Source of the DNA: Anisus vortex
Taxonomy: Eukaryota > Mollusca > Gastropoda > Planorbidae
NCBI GenBank assembly: GCA_949126835.1
Contig: OX421500.1
Coordinates: 21,055,167 to 21,119,166, forward strand
Reading direction: 5' to 3'
Length of the DNA stretch: 64,000 bases
The position numbers and the translations under genes are program-made. Shown here piece after piece: positions 11,756 through 23,800 of the stretch (position 1 is the first letter of the stretch; every line of letters begins with the position of its first letter). The notes below the pieces were generated by a model. That model was given only the letters and a program-made list of their open reading frames with translations. It was not told the DNA's origin and made no database searches.

Positions 11756-12575
11756 CTGTCTGTTTCACTTCTTCTTCTTCTATTAGCCAGTCTGCAGAAC
11801 TGTTTGCTCTCTTGCAGTCAATGCCAGACAAACATATTTACATGTTGTTTTTTTGTTTTACTTACTTGCTCTATGATCTAAAAGGAATACTTTACATTTT
11901 TGTCTACAATGGGTTGTAAGGGACACAATGTTTGAGATGCATTTTTCTCGCGAGACTTGCTGTTGTATTGTCATGGCCACATAATCACCTAGTAAGTCGT
12001 GACTTTTAAATTACACTTCATTATCCTTATAGTTATAGACCATATAGCTTGGCAAGCACGCCTTTCAATTTTCTTATATAGAAATCGCCGACTACTACAA
12101 TTTCTATTCCAGAACATTGTGTTGTTAGGTCAGTGCTTTTTTTTACAATCGATTTGCCTGCTAGGGGCCTGAATTCAAGACCCTTGCTACTACAGCTACA
12201 GTAATCACTTCAATTATAGGAGTACAGTTACAAATTAATAAAAGGATCAACATTTTTCTCTTTAGCGTGAGTTGTTTATTTTTTTTTATCTCCCTTTACT
12301 CCAAGGTTACGCACGAGCAGGAAGTTGGTCCATTAACTGGAATCAGATTTTGCTTTCATTGTCCATTAGTTAGCCCTTCTCCCATCCCTCATTGCAACAA
12401 AGATGGGTTAGGCTTATGGTAAAGGTCATCTTTGTGTTCAAGTGTTAAGGTAAAAGTCTTTGTTTTGAAGAGAAATGTATTTTGTTTTTTTCTGTCTGTT
12501 CGGATTGACTGTAATATTTGCTAACATTTACATCATAGTGGTGAAAAAAACAAAACACAACTAACAAGACCCATT
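11756..12575. other. AT-rich unique sequence
   Basis: No gene or repeat family recognised. Confidence 0.5.
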
Positions 12576-12656
12576 TTAACCCTTACAGTCCCGGGCGCGT
12601 ATATAGCGGAACTGAAGGCAGCATAGATAGAAGTAGGTCGGTACGGGAAGGGTTAA
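12576..12656. mobile_element. Short TTAA-flanked MITE, piggyBac-like
   Basis: TTAA at 12576-12579 is followed by CCCTTACAG. The other end reads GGGAAGGG followed by TTAA at 12653-12656, giving inverted CCCTT termini flanked by TTAA. The TTAA target duplication and CCC-starting termini are piggyBac hallmarks. The inner words CGCGTATATA and GTAGGTCGG recur at 41422-41523. At about 73 bp internally it is non-autonomous. Confidence 0.6.
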
Positions 12657-13836
12657 CATGAGGCCTCAGTACTAGATCTAGATTACTCAGCAAGAGGCCA
12701 CACTCTTAAATTATATTTTGTTTCATCAACTTTTATTTCTTAATTTGTATACATGTTAAGCAATATATTTAGATATGTCTGGCCATTATTCTTATTCTAA
12801 TTACTGTTAGACGGGTTATAATCAAAATTAAAGTATTTAATTTATTCTAGCTTTTAAATATTAACGCGCAGTGATCTACCGATGTTAAACACTCGGTATA
12901 AATTATTAGTCTGTGCGTCTGGCTACTATTATAAAAGGTTGTACATAAAAGGTGTGGAATCTTTCGATCATTACAAGTTTTTGAGTTTTTGAAATTGATT
13001 GTTTTGCTTTGCTATAGAAGAATAAAGCATCTCAGCTTAGGAAATATTCTCTACATAAAAGTACTAATGTCTATTTACATAAAACTTCCACCCAATTAGA
13101 GTTCTCTCCCCACACTCCTTTTCTTTTCTTACTCGTGTAGACTTACAGACGCTGTAAGTTGGTGGTTGGTTAAGGTAAAAGATTTATGATGTAACGCGTG
13201 AGAAAACGGGATTGCGTCATTTGTGGACGACTCTTTTATGTAATTTTTTAAGAATATATTTTATTTTGTGTAATTGAAAAATTAAAAGTGTATTAAATAT
13301 TATTATACTTGATTTATGCTGGCATAAATTATGAAATCCCAATTGACCCTTACTAACCTTAACTATAAGATTAAAAACCACTAATCTCAACTCTAACCCA
13401 ATCAAGAATATTTTCTTCTAGCTCTAGCTATAACTAGCCAAAAAAAAACACAACAACATTTAAATCAAGTTACAGATGAAAACAGTTGTAACATAACTTA
13501 GATAGTTCATCAAATCTAGGAATGAATGTGGCTATCAGTTCCCATATTATACTGATTTTGATTTCCACCTATCTGCTCGGCTATGGTATCCTACCGTATC
13601 GCCCTACATCCCTCGCCTCCACCCAGCTCCTTCCTGTTCCTACCTCCTAACTAACTTACAACCGCCGCCACAGACCAGGAGGGAGAAAAGACAATACAAT
13701 TGGCTGAACACAGCCATGAAACCCGACCCCCTCCCTACTGCTTCACTCACCTATCTCCTTATTTCAAAATAAAAACTACATACTAGAGGCATAAAACGGC
13801 CATTTCTATGACAAGTATTTCAAAGCTCAAGAGCAG

Positions 13837-13880
13837 TGAGAGAGAGTCAGAGAGAGAGAGAGAGACAGAGAGAGACAGAG
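13837..13880. repeat. (GA)n microsatellite, interrupted by CA
   Basis: GAGAGA tracts interrupted by TCAG and ACAG words. Confidence 0.9.
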
Positions 13881-14435
13881 TCAAACTGATAAAAACATTG
13901 GACATGTTTAATAGTTTTTTTATGCTTACTAACTCTAGCGCCACCTATGGGATTCCTTCAGCCACACTGGGGCGAAGTACCCATGGGGGCTAGTTTTTAT
14001 TGTCTTTCTGCTGCGCATTCTGAGCTTCCGTATATAAGTACGAGATATATGTTTCAGTGTGTGAGATGCAGGGGAGCAGACGAAAGATTTTGGTCCTCTC
14101 AGATTTTTTAAAATTGCCTCCCTACCCAACATGGCCCCCGTTTTCATGGGCATGGCAAGATAAATACTATGTTATGTGCCAGCATAGAAAAAATATTAAG
14201 ATAGTCACTTCCCAAGCCCCCTGCCCTCCCCCACTTCTCACATCATGAACAAGGAAATCGGGCATAGGGTGTAAAACAGTGAGCAGAGGGTCATCTTACC
14301 CCCCCCTCCACCACCAACCATCCCTTTCCTCGCTTTAAGATAAGTATACAGATAATTCTAAATTTAAAAAAAAAAAACAAGCAAGAAGATATAGGTTCTC
14401 ATAAAGAGTAATAGAAATGACGATGAGGCAGAACC

Positions 14436-14473
<38 letters not shown>
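14436..14473. repeat. (GA)n microsatellite
   Basis: A GA dinucleotide repeat with one AAAG interruption. Confidence 0.95.
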
Positions 14474-14474
<1 letters not shown>

Positions 14475-16386
14475 AAAGAAATAACGGAGTAACATATATT
14501 AGCCCACTATCACTTACTGGGAGAGCCGTAAGGAACGGGAGGGGGAGGTCCGAGGATGAAATACGATAAGAGAGTTTGATATAGGATCCCACCTCCCTCC
14601 TTCTCAGCCCCTAAACCCTACACTTTTTATTGTATAATTATAATTATTTATTATAGCATTTATCATATTTAGCGAGGAGAATATGTTTCTTTAATTCTTT
14701 ATTTATTAGAAAAATGTGTTGCTATAAGTGCTATAAGTTTGCGGAACAAAAAATAAAACCACTCCTTATGATTTTCATGTGTTAATAAGAAAAACGCATC
14801 GCTGTGTAAAGCTAGACTAAAACAAGCTAACATTTATATTACAACTTATAATTGTAAAAACGCTATGTTACTTTTTAAAAGCAGGTCTACACGTTTAAAT
14901 TTTTTAAAGGGGTGGATTTTTTTCTAATTTCAGAGAAATCTGCAAAAAGCTGCGGGTACAATCTTAAATTCGAAGAAACCGGTGATGTTTTTTTTTTGTT
15001 TCTGTTTTTAAGGCAATCAATTTTCTAGTATACCGTAGCCACAATAAATTGTGAGCACTGTTGTCGTTTTTTGCCCTATAGATCATATAGATCGTTGAAT
15101 GGATTTTTTTACTTTGTAAATTCTATATATTAACTTCGCTTTTGCAAGTATGCGTGTATTTATGTTTACGTTGGGTGGGTGACCTGATCTTAAGCATGTT
15201 TAATTTACAAAACTTCCCGTCATCGTATCGAGCCGAAACTTGACAACACATTCTTTCAAATTCTCAGTCAAACCCCACTACCCCAACCCTCGAAAATCTG
15301 GTTTTTATATTGCAGTGTTGTTGTACACTTTATGGTGCGCATTGGTAAATATTTATTGAACGCAACTGACAATTTTTTTTCCCTACTATTTTAAAATCAT
15401 TTAGATCTATAGCTCTTTTAACATCGCTTTTTCTTTATTTCTTTCTCTCAAAGTTGCAACGGACACAATCTTTGGAAGGTTTATGCATAGCAACAAAAAT
15501 GTAGACACAGACTTTAAACGTAAGACCTTAATTTTAGGGGTTGTTTAAATTAAAGATAATCTTTAGAAACTGGTTATACCGTTTTCATTACATTTTCGAG
15601 GGAATATCCGATTACAAATATGCTTCAGTTTTTTATAACATCGGTTTGTATTAACCTGTGAATGTAGTTCTTTAAGAACTAAGCGAACTAACACTTGTTC
15701 TTTCCTCTGGTCTAGATGTATAAAACAACAAAATGACCTCGTATTCTTGACAAATGAATTATATTAAACTGGTTAATAACTTTCCGGCAACTTTCCATGT
15801 TCTCTCCCCCCCCTCCCATTCCCCCTCCCTAAATAATATGTCAGAATGCACCCCCGGTGGTCATGTTTTATTTATTCTGGCGCGTGCTAATGAATTGTGC
15901 CGTGGAAGAAACGGGACGTGTCCATAGAATTAGGTTGGAGTGTGAAAAATTGCCCCCAGAGTAGCTTCCCTTTTACATGTTTGTTGCTCTACTAATAGTG
16001 TCCTGTGTATATTTTATGCATTTCTTGTGTTGGTGTTTGCAGTTAGGTTAAACGTTACATGCAGTTTTAGTGTTATAAATATAGTGTTTGTGTATGGCTT
16101 AGAGAAAATGCACGTTGTTTTTGCAATGTCTTTGCCATTCATGATGTTTTTATTATTCATATGTTGTATTATGATTTTGTTGATGTTGTTGATATAATTA
16201 GGAAAGAAATGTGCCACACTTAGACTAGCGGCAGCACTTTCACTTGTCATTCTCAAGTTCTTGAGAGCCAATCCAAGGAAAGAAAAAGGCTAGGATTATT
16301 ATCACAAGTCGCTCCAAATCTGACTTCGGTGTTGCGGCAAAGTAAAGGCTACTGTGTGTTTGTACTTGTCATACGATCCCCTGGTA

Positions 16387-16588
16387 GAGGGGTCGGAAAC
16401 TCACGTCACGTGTGCCAGACTTGGCACGCAGAGCGATTTTCAATGGCATGCGGAAGACTCCCAAAAATGGCACTTCGAGACTAAGCTACACGAAAATTGG
16501 GTGTATGATGATTTTTAGGCAGTTGGCACGCTGAATGAATTAAAAATCACTTTTTGGCACACTATTATCAAAAGGTTGCTGACCCCTG
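16387..16588. mobile_element. hAT-type MITE, family 1
   Basis: The left end GAGGGGTCGGAAACTC and right end AGGTTGCTGACCCCTG form imperfect terminal inverted repeats of the CAGGGGTCGGCAACCT type. Internal words CGTGTGCCAGACTTGGCACG, TTGGCACGCTGAATGAATTA and TTTGGCACAC recur in the copies at 34942, 58015 and 56431. The flanking 8-mers (CCCTGGTA, CCCTAAAA) match weakly. No coding capacity. Confidence 0.8.
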
Positions 16589-18067
16589 CCCTAAAAGGTC
16601 GATGCCACGGAAAAAATGAAAGGTCATTCACCAGGTCAATGTATTGGCGTGATCTGAGAAATGGGGGGGGGGGCATTAAACAAATAAATTCAAAGTATTA
16701 AGCACACAATATAAATATAAAGATGAGCGACTTAACATCGAAGTATTAAAGATATATTTTATGTCAGTGATTCTCAGATTGCGTTCCACGTAACCCACCT
16801 CGCCCCGTGTTAAATTTCAAGTTTCCCAATAAACGGCAGTAGATAATATTGTCCCTTTTTTTTACGTTTTAGTTTACGGATTAGGCTACGTATTATTATA
16901 ATTTGTTGTGAATTTTGCGTTGAAAAAAATTAAATTGATCTTTAAACATAGAGATGGAAATGACAATTGGAATCAAAAATATTTACCGCAAAAAATCATT
17001 ACCTTTTTTTTTCCCACACTAAAATTGTTTGCAAAATATACTAAGAGTAGACTTCATCCTTTTGTTAAATGTGTAATAAATGGTGTTCTGACGATTTTAT
17101 TGTTTTTTAATTGTAGTTTTAGGGCTCTATGTACAAAACCAAAAATAACAGTTCGCTAGACACTGATTTATATATCGATTTCACAACTGTGAGATACTAC
17201 AAACTTCCCAAACGTTAAGCTGTATAGACCGACCGACTTATTGATTAAAAAATGATTAATAGTTAGATGTAAGTCCTCCGTTATCGACTTTAAAAAAAAT
17301 TGCACTAAGCATCTTCAAACTTATACCTTTGTTTATGTGGTCTAGGATAACTCTCCCTCTCCCTCCATCTTTCTCCCTTTCTCTCTCTCTCTCTTGTCTC
17401 TCTTCTATTGACAAGTCTTAACGTGTATGCATGCATAAGAGTTCACAAGAAAGAATATTTCCGGTCGAATTTGATCACATTATAAAAAAAACATGTCTGC
17501 CATGTGTGCTATGTTACTGGTTGTAGGCTACGAAAATATGTAGAGAATTAAATTTGATTTCATTTCAAAAAAAGATCGCGCCAAAAGAAAACGATGGATT
17601 GTGAATGTCAGATTTGAAGAATCACCTATTTATAATCCCAAACTAATTGCTTGATGCAAAATAATTTTTGTGTTGTTGTTTTTTATAAATTTCCACATTG
17701 TGTTTTTTAAATTACCAAGGACGCAACTCTTGACTAACTTATTTTATAAACAAAAGCTAAATTTAACCAAACGCGACTATCACTATCGCCTACTCACTTT
17801 CGATGTTAAAAACGGATTCCTCATAACTAATCTTGTAGCCGTTGTATATTCCTAAAAGACCAGAACTGGCTGTCGATGTTGAAAACAATTGTCAAACAGC
17901 ACCAAAAGCATGTTTTTTTTTTTACGAAAATGGCGGTAAATTTCACCGGAAGTTCACGCTCATCCCAGTTCAAAAGGTCACACCTAATTAAGACTTGTCA
18001 ATATTTAAATTTATAAGCCTGCATTTAAAAAAAATAAATTTAACTCCATTTGTAAGTTATCAAACAT
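16589..18067. other. AT-rich unique sequence
   Basis: No gene recognised. A CT-rich segment lies at about 17351-17405. Short open frames at 16908-17159 and 17670-17855 have AT-rich random composition. Confidence 0.5.
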
Positions 18068-18265
18068 GATTGTATTACGGACTAAATTTATCATAGAGCT
18101 GGTGAATAAGCGTTCACCAGTTTTCGTGGCCACGCTATACAAGGGGAGTTCGTTAGGGAAACCCTCCAGTCCCGGGAAAAAATCCAAGCCTCATCCAGGA
18201 TTCGAACCCAGAACCTTCGGAACGCCAGTCGAACGCGTTGCGCTCGGCCGCCAAACTTTTAGGGT
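18068..18265 (-). repeat. SINE-A copy with internal deletion
   Basis: The left part shows the SINE-A 3' region (TTTATCATAGAGCTGGTGAA, CGTTCACCAG, TCGTGGCCACG). The right part is the tRNA-like head: the complement of GGATTCGAACCC is the B box, and CGCCAGTCGAACGCGTTGCG is the anticodon-side head. The centre, including the CCATCAGAGCTGG block, is deleted. Confidence 0.85.
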
Positions 18266-18929
18266 TCATTGTGTTACACAGGTAGTTTAAATTAACTCTT
18301 TATTCGCTAACAAACAGTTTGAAATAAATGAAAACAACGTAAAGAGTAAAACTTTGAAATAACAAATGAAATAAAGCTCAGAAAACAAATCTGTTAAATA
18401 AACTTAAATAAATAAAATCTTAAAGAAGCTAACTATATACTTAAAATTACGAACAAGTAATAATAATTTCCCTGTTGAACTGGGTCGCCACTCCAAAATA
18501 GATTATAAGTTAAGAGTATGTCCCCTTTGCCTAAAAGATATAGGAGATGGATTTCACTACTCCAATGTGAGCATTTCAATGCCCAACGGAGATTATATAT
18601 AAAAAAATTATTATTTTAACAGACCAAATGTAGACAAAATGTCTGAACTGCTCAATACTAGTTCTCTGAAAGAACTTAAGAAACTAAGCATATTTGCAAA
18701 AATAGTATTATCTGTTTTTAAAAAATGAAAAAAGATTATAAACGGTTAAATATATTAACATGTTGTAACAACTTTCGTTTTCGAACACCTTTTATTAAAT
18801 TATAATTGTTTTTATGTACTATGTTACTATGTCTATACTGTATTTCTATGTTGGTATTCTCTTGTCTTGATACCTTAAAATGAATCTATTATTATTAATT
18901 TTATTATTTCGGTAACTTTTACTATTATT
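18266..18929. other. AT-rich sequence, possibly degraded retroelement
   Basis: No gene recognised. The right part leads directly into the retroelement 3' end at 18930-19023 and may belong to it. Confidence 0.45.
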
Positions 18930-19023
18930 TACTAATGTTAGAATATTCTAATTATGTTTTTGATTATGCCTTTATGGTACTGATGTACTTTGTGGCAAAA
19001 TAAATATTTTTGTTGTTGTTGTT
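18930..19023 (+). repeat. Retroelement 3' end with (TTG)n tail
   Basis: Ends in TGTGGCAAAATAAATATT followed by TTTGTTGTTGTTGTTTC. The core GTACTNTGTGGCAAATAAATATT recurs in reverse orientation at 29750-29810 with an ATTGTTC-type tail. This indicates a shared 3' terminus of a LINE or LINE-dependent element. Confidence 0.55.
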
Positions 19024-20159
19024 TCTGGATGGCGACGGAATCATGGATTAAATGGGAATAGGCAGTTGAACTCTGACCCTTTATGTAGTATCGTTAGTTA
19101 CAAATTAGTATCAAAGAAAAAATACTAAACCAAATAAAATGTTAAATAATCTGTACTTCTGAAACAGTGTTATCGTTTTTAAAAAGTGTAGCATGCCTTG
19201 TTACGTAATAATCATTTTAAATAATGTAATTATGTGATTCTCTTAGCTACTTATTTCAAAACCATAATATCCAGACCAGAACCCATCCCCACCGCCACAC
19301 CCCTAATCACCCCTGACGGATTATCCAACCCTCCCCCACAGACGCACACAGACATACACACACGAACACACACAAATACCAAAAAAAATAATTAAATAAA
19401 CGGATAGTAGAAATTTTAATGGCAAGAGACGAAAAAAAGAATTTGAAAATCTGAAGTGTGTAACGACGGGGATTTACCCTGGGGTAGCAAGCGCACACTG
19501 TGTGTATTCGAAATTGAGAGAAAATGTTCTAAGTCCGAAGGACGCATCAGTGTTCAACGCTTGCATACACACACACTCACACACAGACTAACGAACACAC
19601 GGAGTCACACAGACACACGGACACACACCTAGAGACACGCGCACACACCTTTACGTTGAACGTTTACCTGATTACCTATTGATTTATTTTGCGTTGCGAA
19701 CACAGGTGTATTGTTGGCGGGGGGTTGGCGTGTGCTGGATAGATGGGTAGATGAAAGGGGACCGTGAGGGGGGGGGGGCGCTAGAAGCAATGAGTAGAAA
19801 GAAGAAGAAGACTTGAAAAGCTAATAATAAAGTTAAAAAGGGAGGAAAACATTGTGCACTGCTCAAGAGAAAAATGTTAAAAGTTTGCTTCTGTCTTGTC
19901 CCTCTGTAAACCTTTATACATGTGTATAATAAACTAATAGCCTGAGTTACTTGTAGTGAGATAACTTGCGGTGATTGTTATACATTTTAAACGAACACTA
20001 CTTATATATTTTTTCAAAAAGTCTAAAGTCTAAATGACGTTTTATATAATGTCTATTTGTGTGTTTGAAAGGTAATTTCCATTATTATTTCCTTTTAAAT
20101 GACCAGTCGATATTTTGTCTAAATACACAATTACGACAATTTCTATTTGTATTGTCATC
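19024..20159. other. Unique sequence with CA-rich imperfect repeats
   Basis: CACACA/CACGAACACA words occur at about 19338-19378 and 19564-19652, and a G run near 19770-19778. No gene recognised. Confidence 0.55.
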
Positions 20160-20577
20160 ATGAATATAATAATACTATATCTTGAATATAATAATAGGCC
20201 TACTATATTATGAATATAATAATACTATATCATGAATATAATAATACTATATCATGAATATAATAATACTATATTATGAATATAATAATACTATAGGGCC
20301 TATCATGAATATAATAATACTATATCATGAATATAATAATACTATATCATGAATATAATAATACTATATTATGAATATAATAATACTATATCATGAATAT
20401 AATAATACTATATCATGAATATAATAATACTATATCATGAATATAATAATACTATATTATGAATATAATAATACTATATCATGAATATAATAATACTATA
20501 TCATGAATATAATAATACTATATCATGAATATAATAATACTATATTATGAATATAATAATACTATATCATGAATATA
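20160..20577. repeat. 22-bp AT-rich tandem array
   Basis: About 18-19 copies of a 22-bp unit made of CATGAATATAA followed by TAATACTATAT. Single-base variants (CATG, TATG, CTTG at the unit start) alternate along the array. Two units carry small insertions containing AGGCCT or GGGCCT (about 20194-20200 and 20295-20300). Confidence 0.95.
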
Positions 20578-20707
20578 AATTTGTCACTATCTTGAATACT
20601 TTAATATCTTCCGCTTTTAACAACTAGATCAAGGTTAGGATCTCTTCCCTCCACCGCATTTTTACTGGCCAATTTTTGTGCGTGGTATTCTTAATTAGTC
20701 TACAATC
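20578..20707. other. Spacer between the 22-bp array and the SINE
   Basis: Unique sequence with no recognisable gene. It separates two tandem arrays that together span about 5.5 kb. Confidence 0.5.
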
Positions 20708-20893
20708 GGGGCAAGGCTCTCTAGTGACAGCACGTTCGGATGGTCGTATTTAACCTCCCCCGGGTTCAAGTTATGATGCTAGTTAGAATTATTTCACCGG
20801 TCTGATGGGTGTCCCTGATTCTACCCAGCTCTGATGGGAACCTGACATTAGTTGGGGGGAGGGGGAAGCAACAAAGGCCACACAACACCATAG
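20708..20893 (+). repeat. SINE-A 5' part, immediately upstream of the 65-bp array
   Basis: Read on +: a tRNA-like head beginning GGGGCAAGGC with CAGCACGTTCGGATGG, then a B-box-like CGGGTTCAAG at 20761-20770. SINE body words follow: GTGTCCCTGATTCTACCCAG, CTCTGATGGGAACCTGACAT, TAGTTGGGG, GGCCACACAACACC. At that point the SINE sequence jumps to its own 3' end, which is the first segment of the 65-bp array. Confidence 0.85.
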
Positions 20894-23800
20894 CTCAATA
20901 GATCAAATTGGAATTACGGGAATACTTCTACTAACAAACCTACCAACACGACTGTATTCTCAATAGATCAAATTGGAATTACGGGAATACTTCTACTAAC
21001 AAACCTACCAACACGACTGTATTCTCAATAGATCAAATTGGAATTACGGGAATACTTCTACTAACAAACCTACCAACACGACTGTATTCTCAATAGATCA
21101 AATTGGAATTACGGGAATACTTCTACTAACAAACCTACCAACACGACTGTATTCTCAATAGATCAAATTGGAATTACGGGAATACTTCTACTAACAAACC
21201 TACCAACACGACTGTATTCTCAATAGATCAAATTGGAATTACGGGAATACTTCTACTAACAAACCTACCAACACGACTGTATTCTCAATAGATCAAATTG
21301 GAATTACGGGAATACTTCTACTAACAAACCTACCAACACGACTGTATTCTCAATAGATCAAATTGGAATTACGGGAATACTTCTACTAACAAACCTACCA
21401 ACACGACTGTATTCTCAATAGATCAAATTGGAATTACGGGAATACTTCTACTAACAAACCTACCAACACGACTGTATTCTCAATAGATCAAATTGGAATT
21501 ACGGGAATACTTCTACTAACAAACCTACCAACACGACTGTATTCTCAATAGATCAAATTGGAATTACGGGAATACTTCTACTAACAAACCTACCAACACG
21601 ACTGTATTCTCAATAGATCAAATTGGAATTACGGGAATACTTCTACTAACAAACCTACCAACACGACTGTATTCTCAATAGATCAAATTGGAATTACGGG
21701 AATACTTCTACTAACAAACCTACCAACACGACTGTATTCTCAATAGATCAAATTGGAATTACGGGAATACTTCTACTAACAAACCTACCAACACGACTGT
21801 ATTCTCAATAGATCAAATTGGAATTACGGGAATACTTCTACTAACAAACCTACCAACACGACTGTATTCTCAATAGATCAAATTGGAATTACGGGAATAC
21901 TTCTACTAACAAACCTACCAACACGACTGTATTCTCAATAGATCAAATTGGAATTACGGGAATACTTCTACTAACAAACCTACCAACACGACTGTATTCT
22001 CAATAGATCAAATTGGAATTACGGGAATACTTCTACTAACAAACCTACCAACACGACTGTATTCTCAATAGATCAAATTGGAATTACGGGAATACTTCTA
22101 CTAACAAACCTACCAACACGACTGTATTCTCAATAGATCAAATTGGAATTACGGGAATACTTCTACTAACAAACCTACCAACACGACTGTATTCTCAATA
22201 GATCAAATTGGAATTACGGGAATACTTCTACTAACAAACCGACCAACACGACTGTATTCTCAATAGATCAAATTGGAATTACGGGAATACTTCTACTAAC
22301 AAACCTACCAACACGACTGTATTCTCAATAGATCAAATTGGAATTACGGGAATACTTCTACTAACAAACCTACCAACACGACTGTATTCTCAATAGATCA
22401 AATTGGAATTACGGGAATACTTCTACTAACAAACCTACCAACACGACTGTATTCTCAATAGATCAAATTGGAATTACGGGAATACTTCTACTAACAAACC
22501 TACCAACACGACTGTATTCTCAATAGATCAAATTGGAATTACGGGAATACTTCTACTAACAAACCTACCAACACGACTGTATTCTCAATAGATCAAATTG
22601 GAATTACGGGAATACTTCTACTAACAAACCTACCAACACGACTGTATTCTCAATAGATCAAATTGGAATTACGGGAATACTTCTACTAACAAACCTACCA
22701 ACACGACTGTATTCTCAATAGATCAAATTGGAATTACGGGAATACTTCTACTAACAAACCTACCAACACGACTGTATTCTCAATAGATCAAATTGGAATT
22801 ACGGGAATACTTCTACTAACAAACCTACCAACACGACTGTATTCTCAATAGATCAAATTGGAATTACGGGAATACTTCTACTAACAAACCTACCAACACG
22901 ACTGTATTCTCAATAGATCAAATTGGAATTACGGGAATACTTCTACTAACAAACCTACCAACACGACTGTATTCTCAATAGATCAAATTGGAATTACGGG
23001 AATACTTCTACTAACAAACCTACCAACACGACTGTATTCTCAATAGATCAAATTGGAATTACGGGAATACTTCTACTAACAAACCTACCAACACGACTGT
23101 ATTCTCAATAGATCAAATTGGAATTACGGGAATACTTCTACTAACAAACCTACCAACACGACTGTATTCTCAATAGATCAAATTGGAATTACGGGAATAC
23201 TTCTACTAACAAACCTACCAACACGACTGTATTCTCAATAGATCAAATTGGAATTACGGGAATACTTCTACTAACAAACCTACCAACACGACTGTATTCT
23301 CAATAGATCAAATTGGAATTACGGGAATACTTCTACTAACAAACCTACCAACACGACTGTATTCTCAATAGATCAAATTGGAATTACGGGAATACTTCTA
23401 CTAACAAACCTACCAACACGACTGTATTCTCAATAGATCAAATTGGAATTACGGGAATACTTCTACTAACAAACCTACCAACACGACTGTATTCTCAATA
23501 GATCAAATTGGAATTACGGGAATACTTCTACTAACAAACCTACCAACACGACTGTATTCTCAATAGATCAAATTGGAATTACGGGAATACTTCTACTAAC
23601 AAACCTACCAACACGACTGTATTCTCAATAGATCAAATTGGAATTACGGGAATACTTCTACTAACAAACCTACCAACACGACTGTATTCTAAATAGATCA
23701 AATTGGAATTACGGGAATACTTCTACTAACAAACCTACCAACACGACTGTATTCTCAATAGATCAAATTGGAATTACGGGAATACTTCTACTAACAAACC

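Larger units (their letters stand above)
12657..16386. other. AT-rich unique sequence
   Basis: No gene recognised. The stretch includes two GA microsatellites (listed separately) and C-rich patches near 14218-14325 and 15805-15830. The short open frames at 13217-14592 and 16014-16271 show no family features. Confidence 0.5.

Noticed and set aside
20905..20925. CENP-B-box-like word in the 65-bp unit (TTGGAATTACGGGA)
   Set aside because: The essential TTCG half is missing and the spacing to CGGG is two bases longer than in the real box. The similarity is explained by the SINE 3' end.
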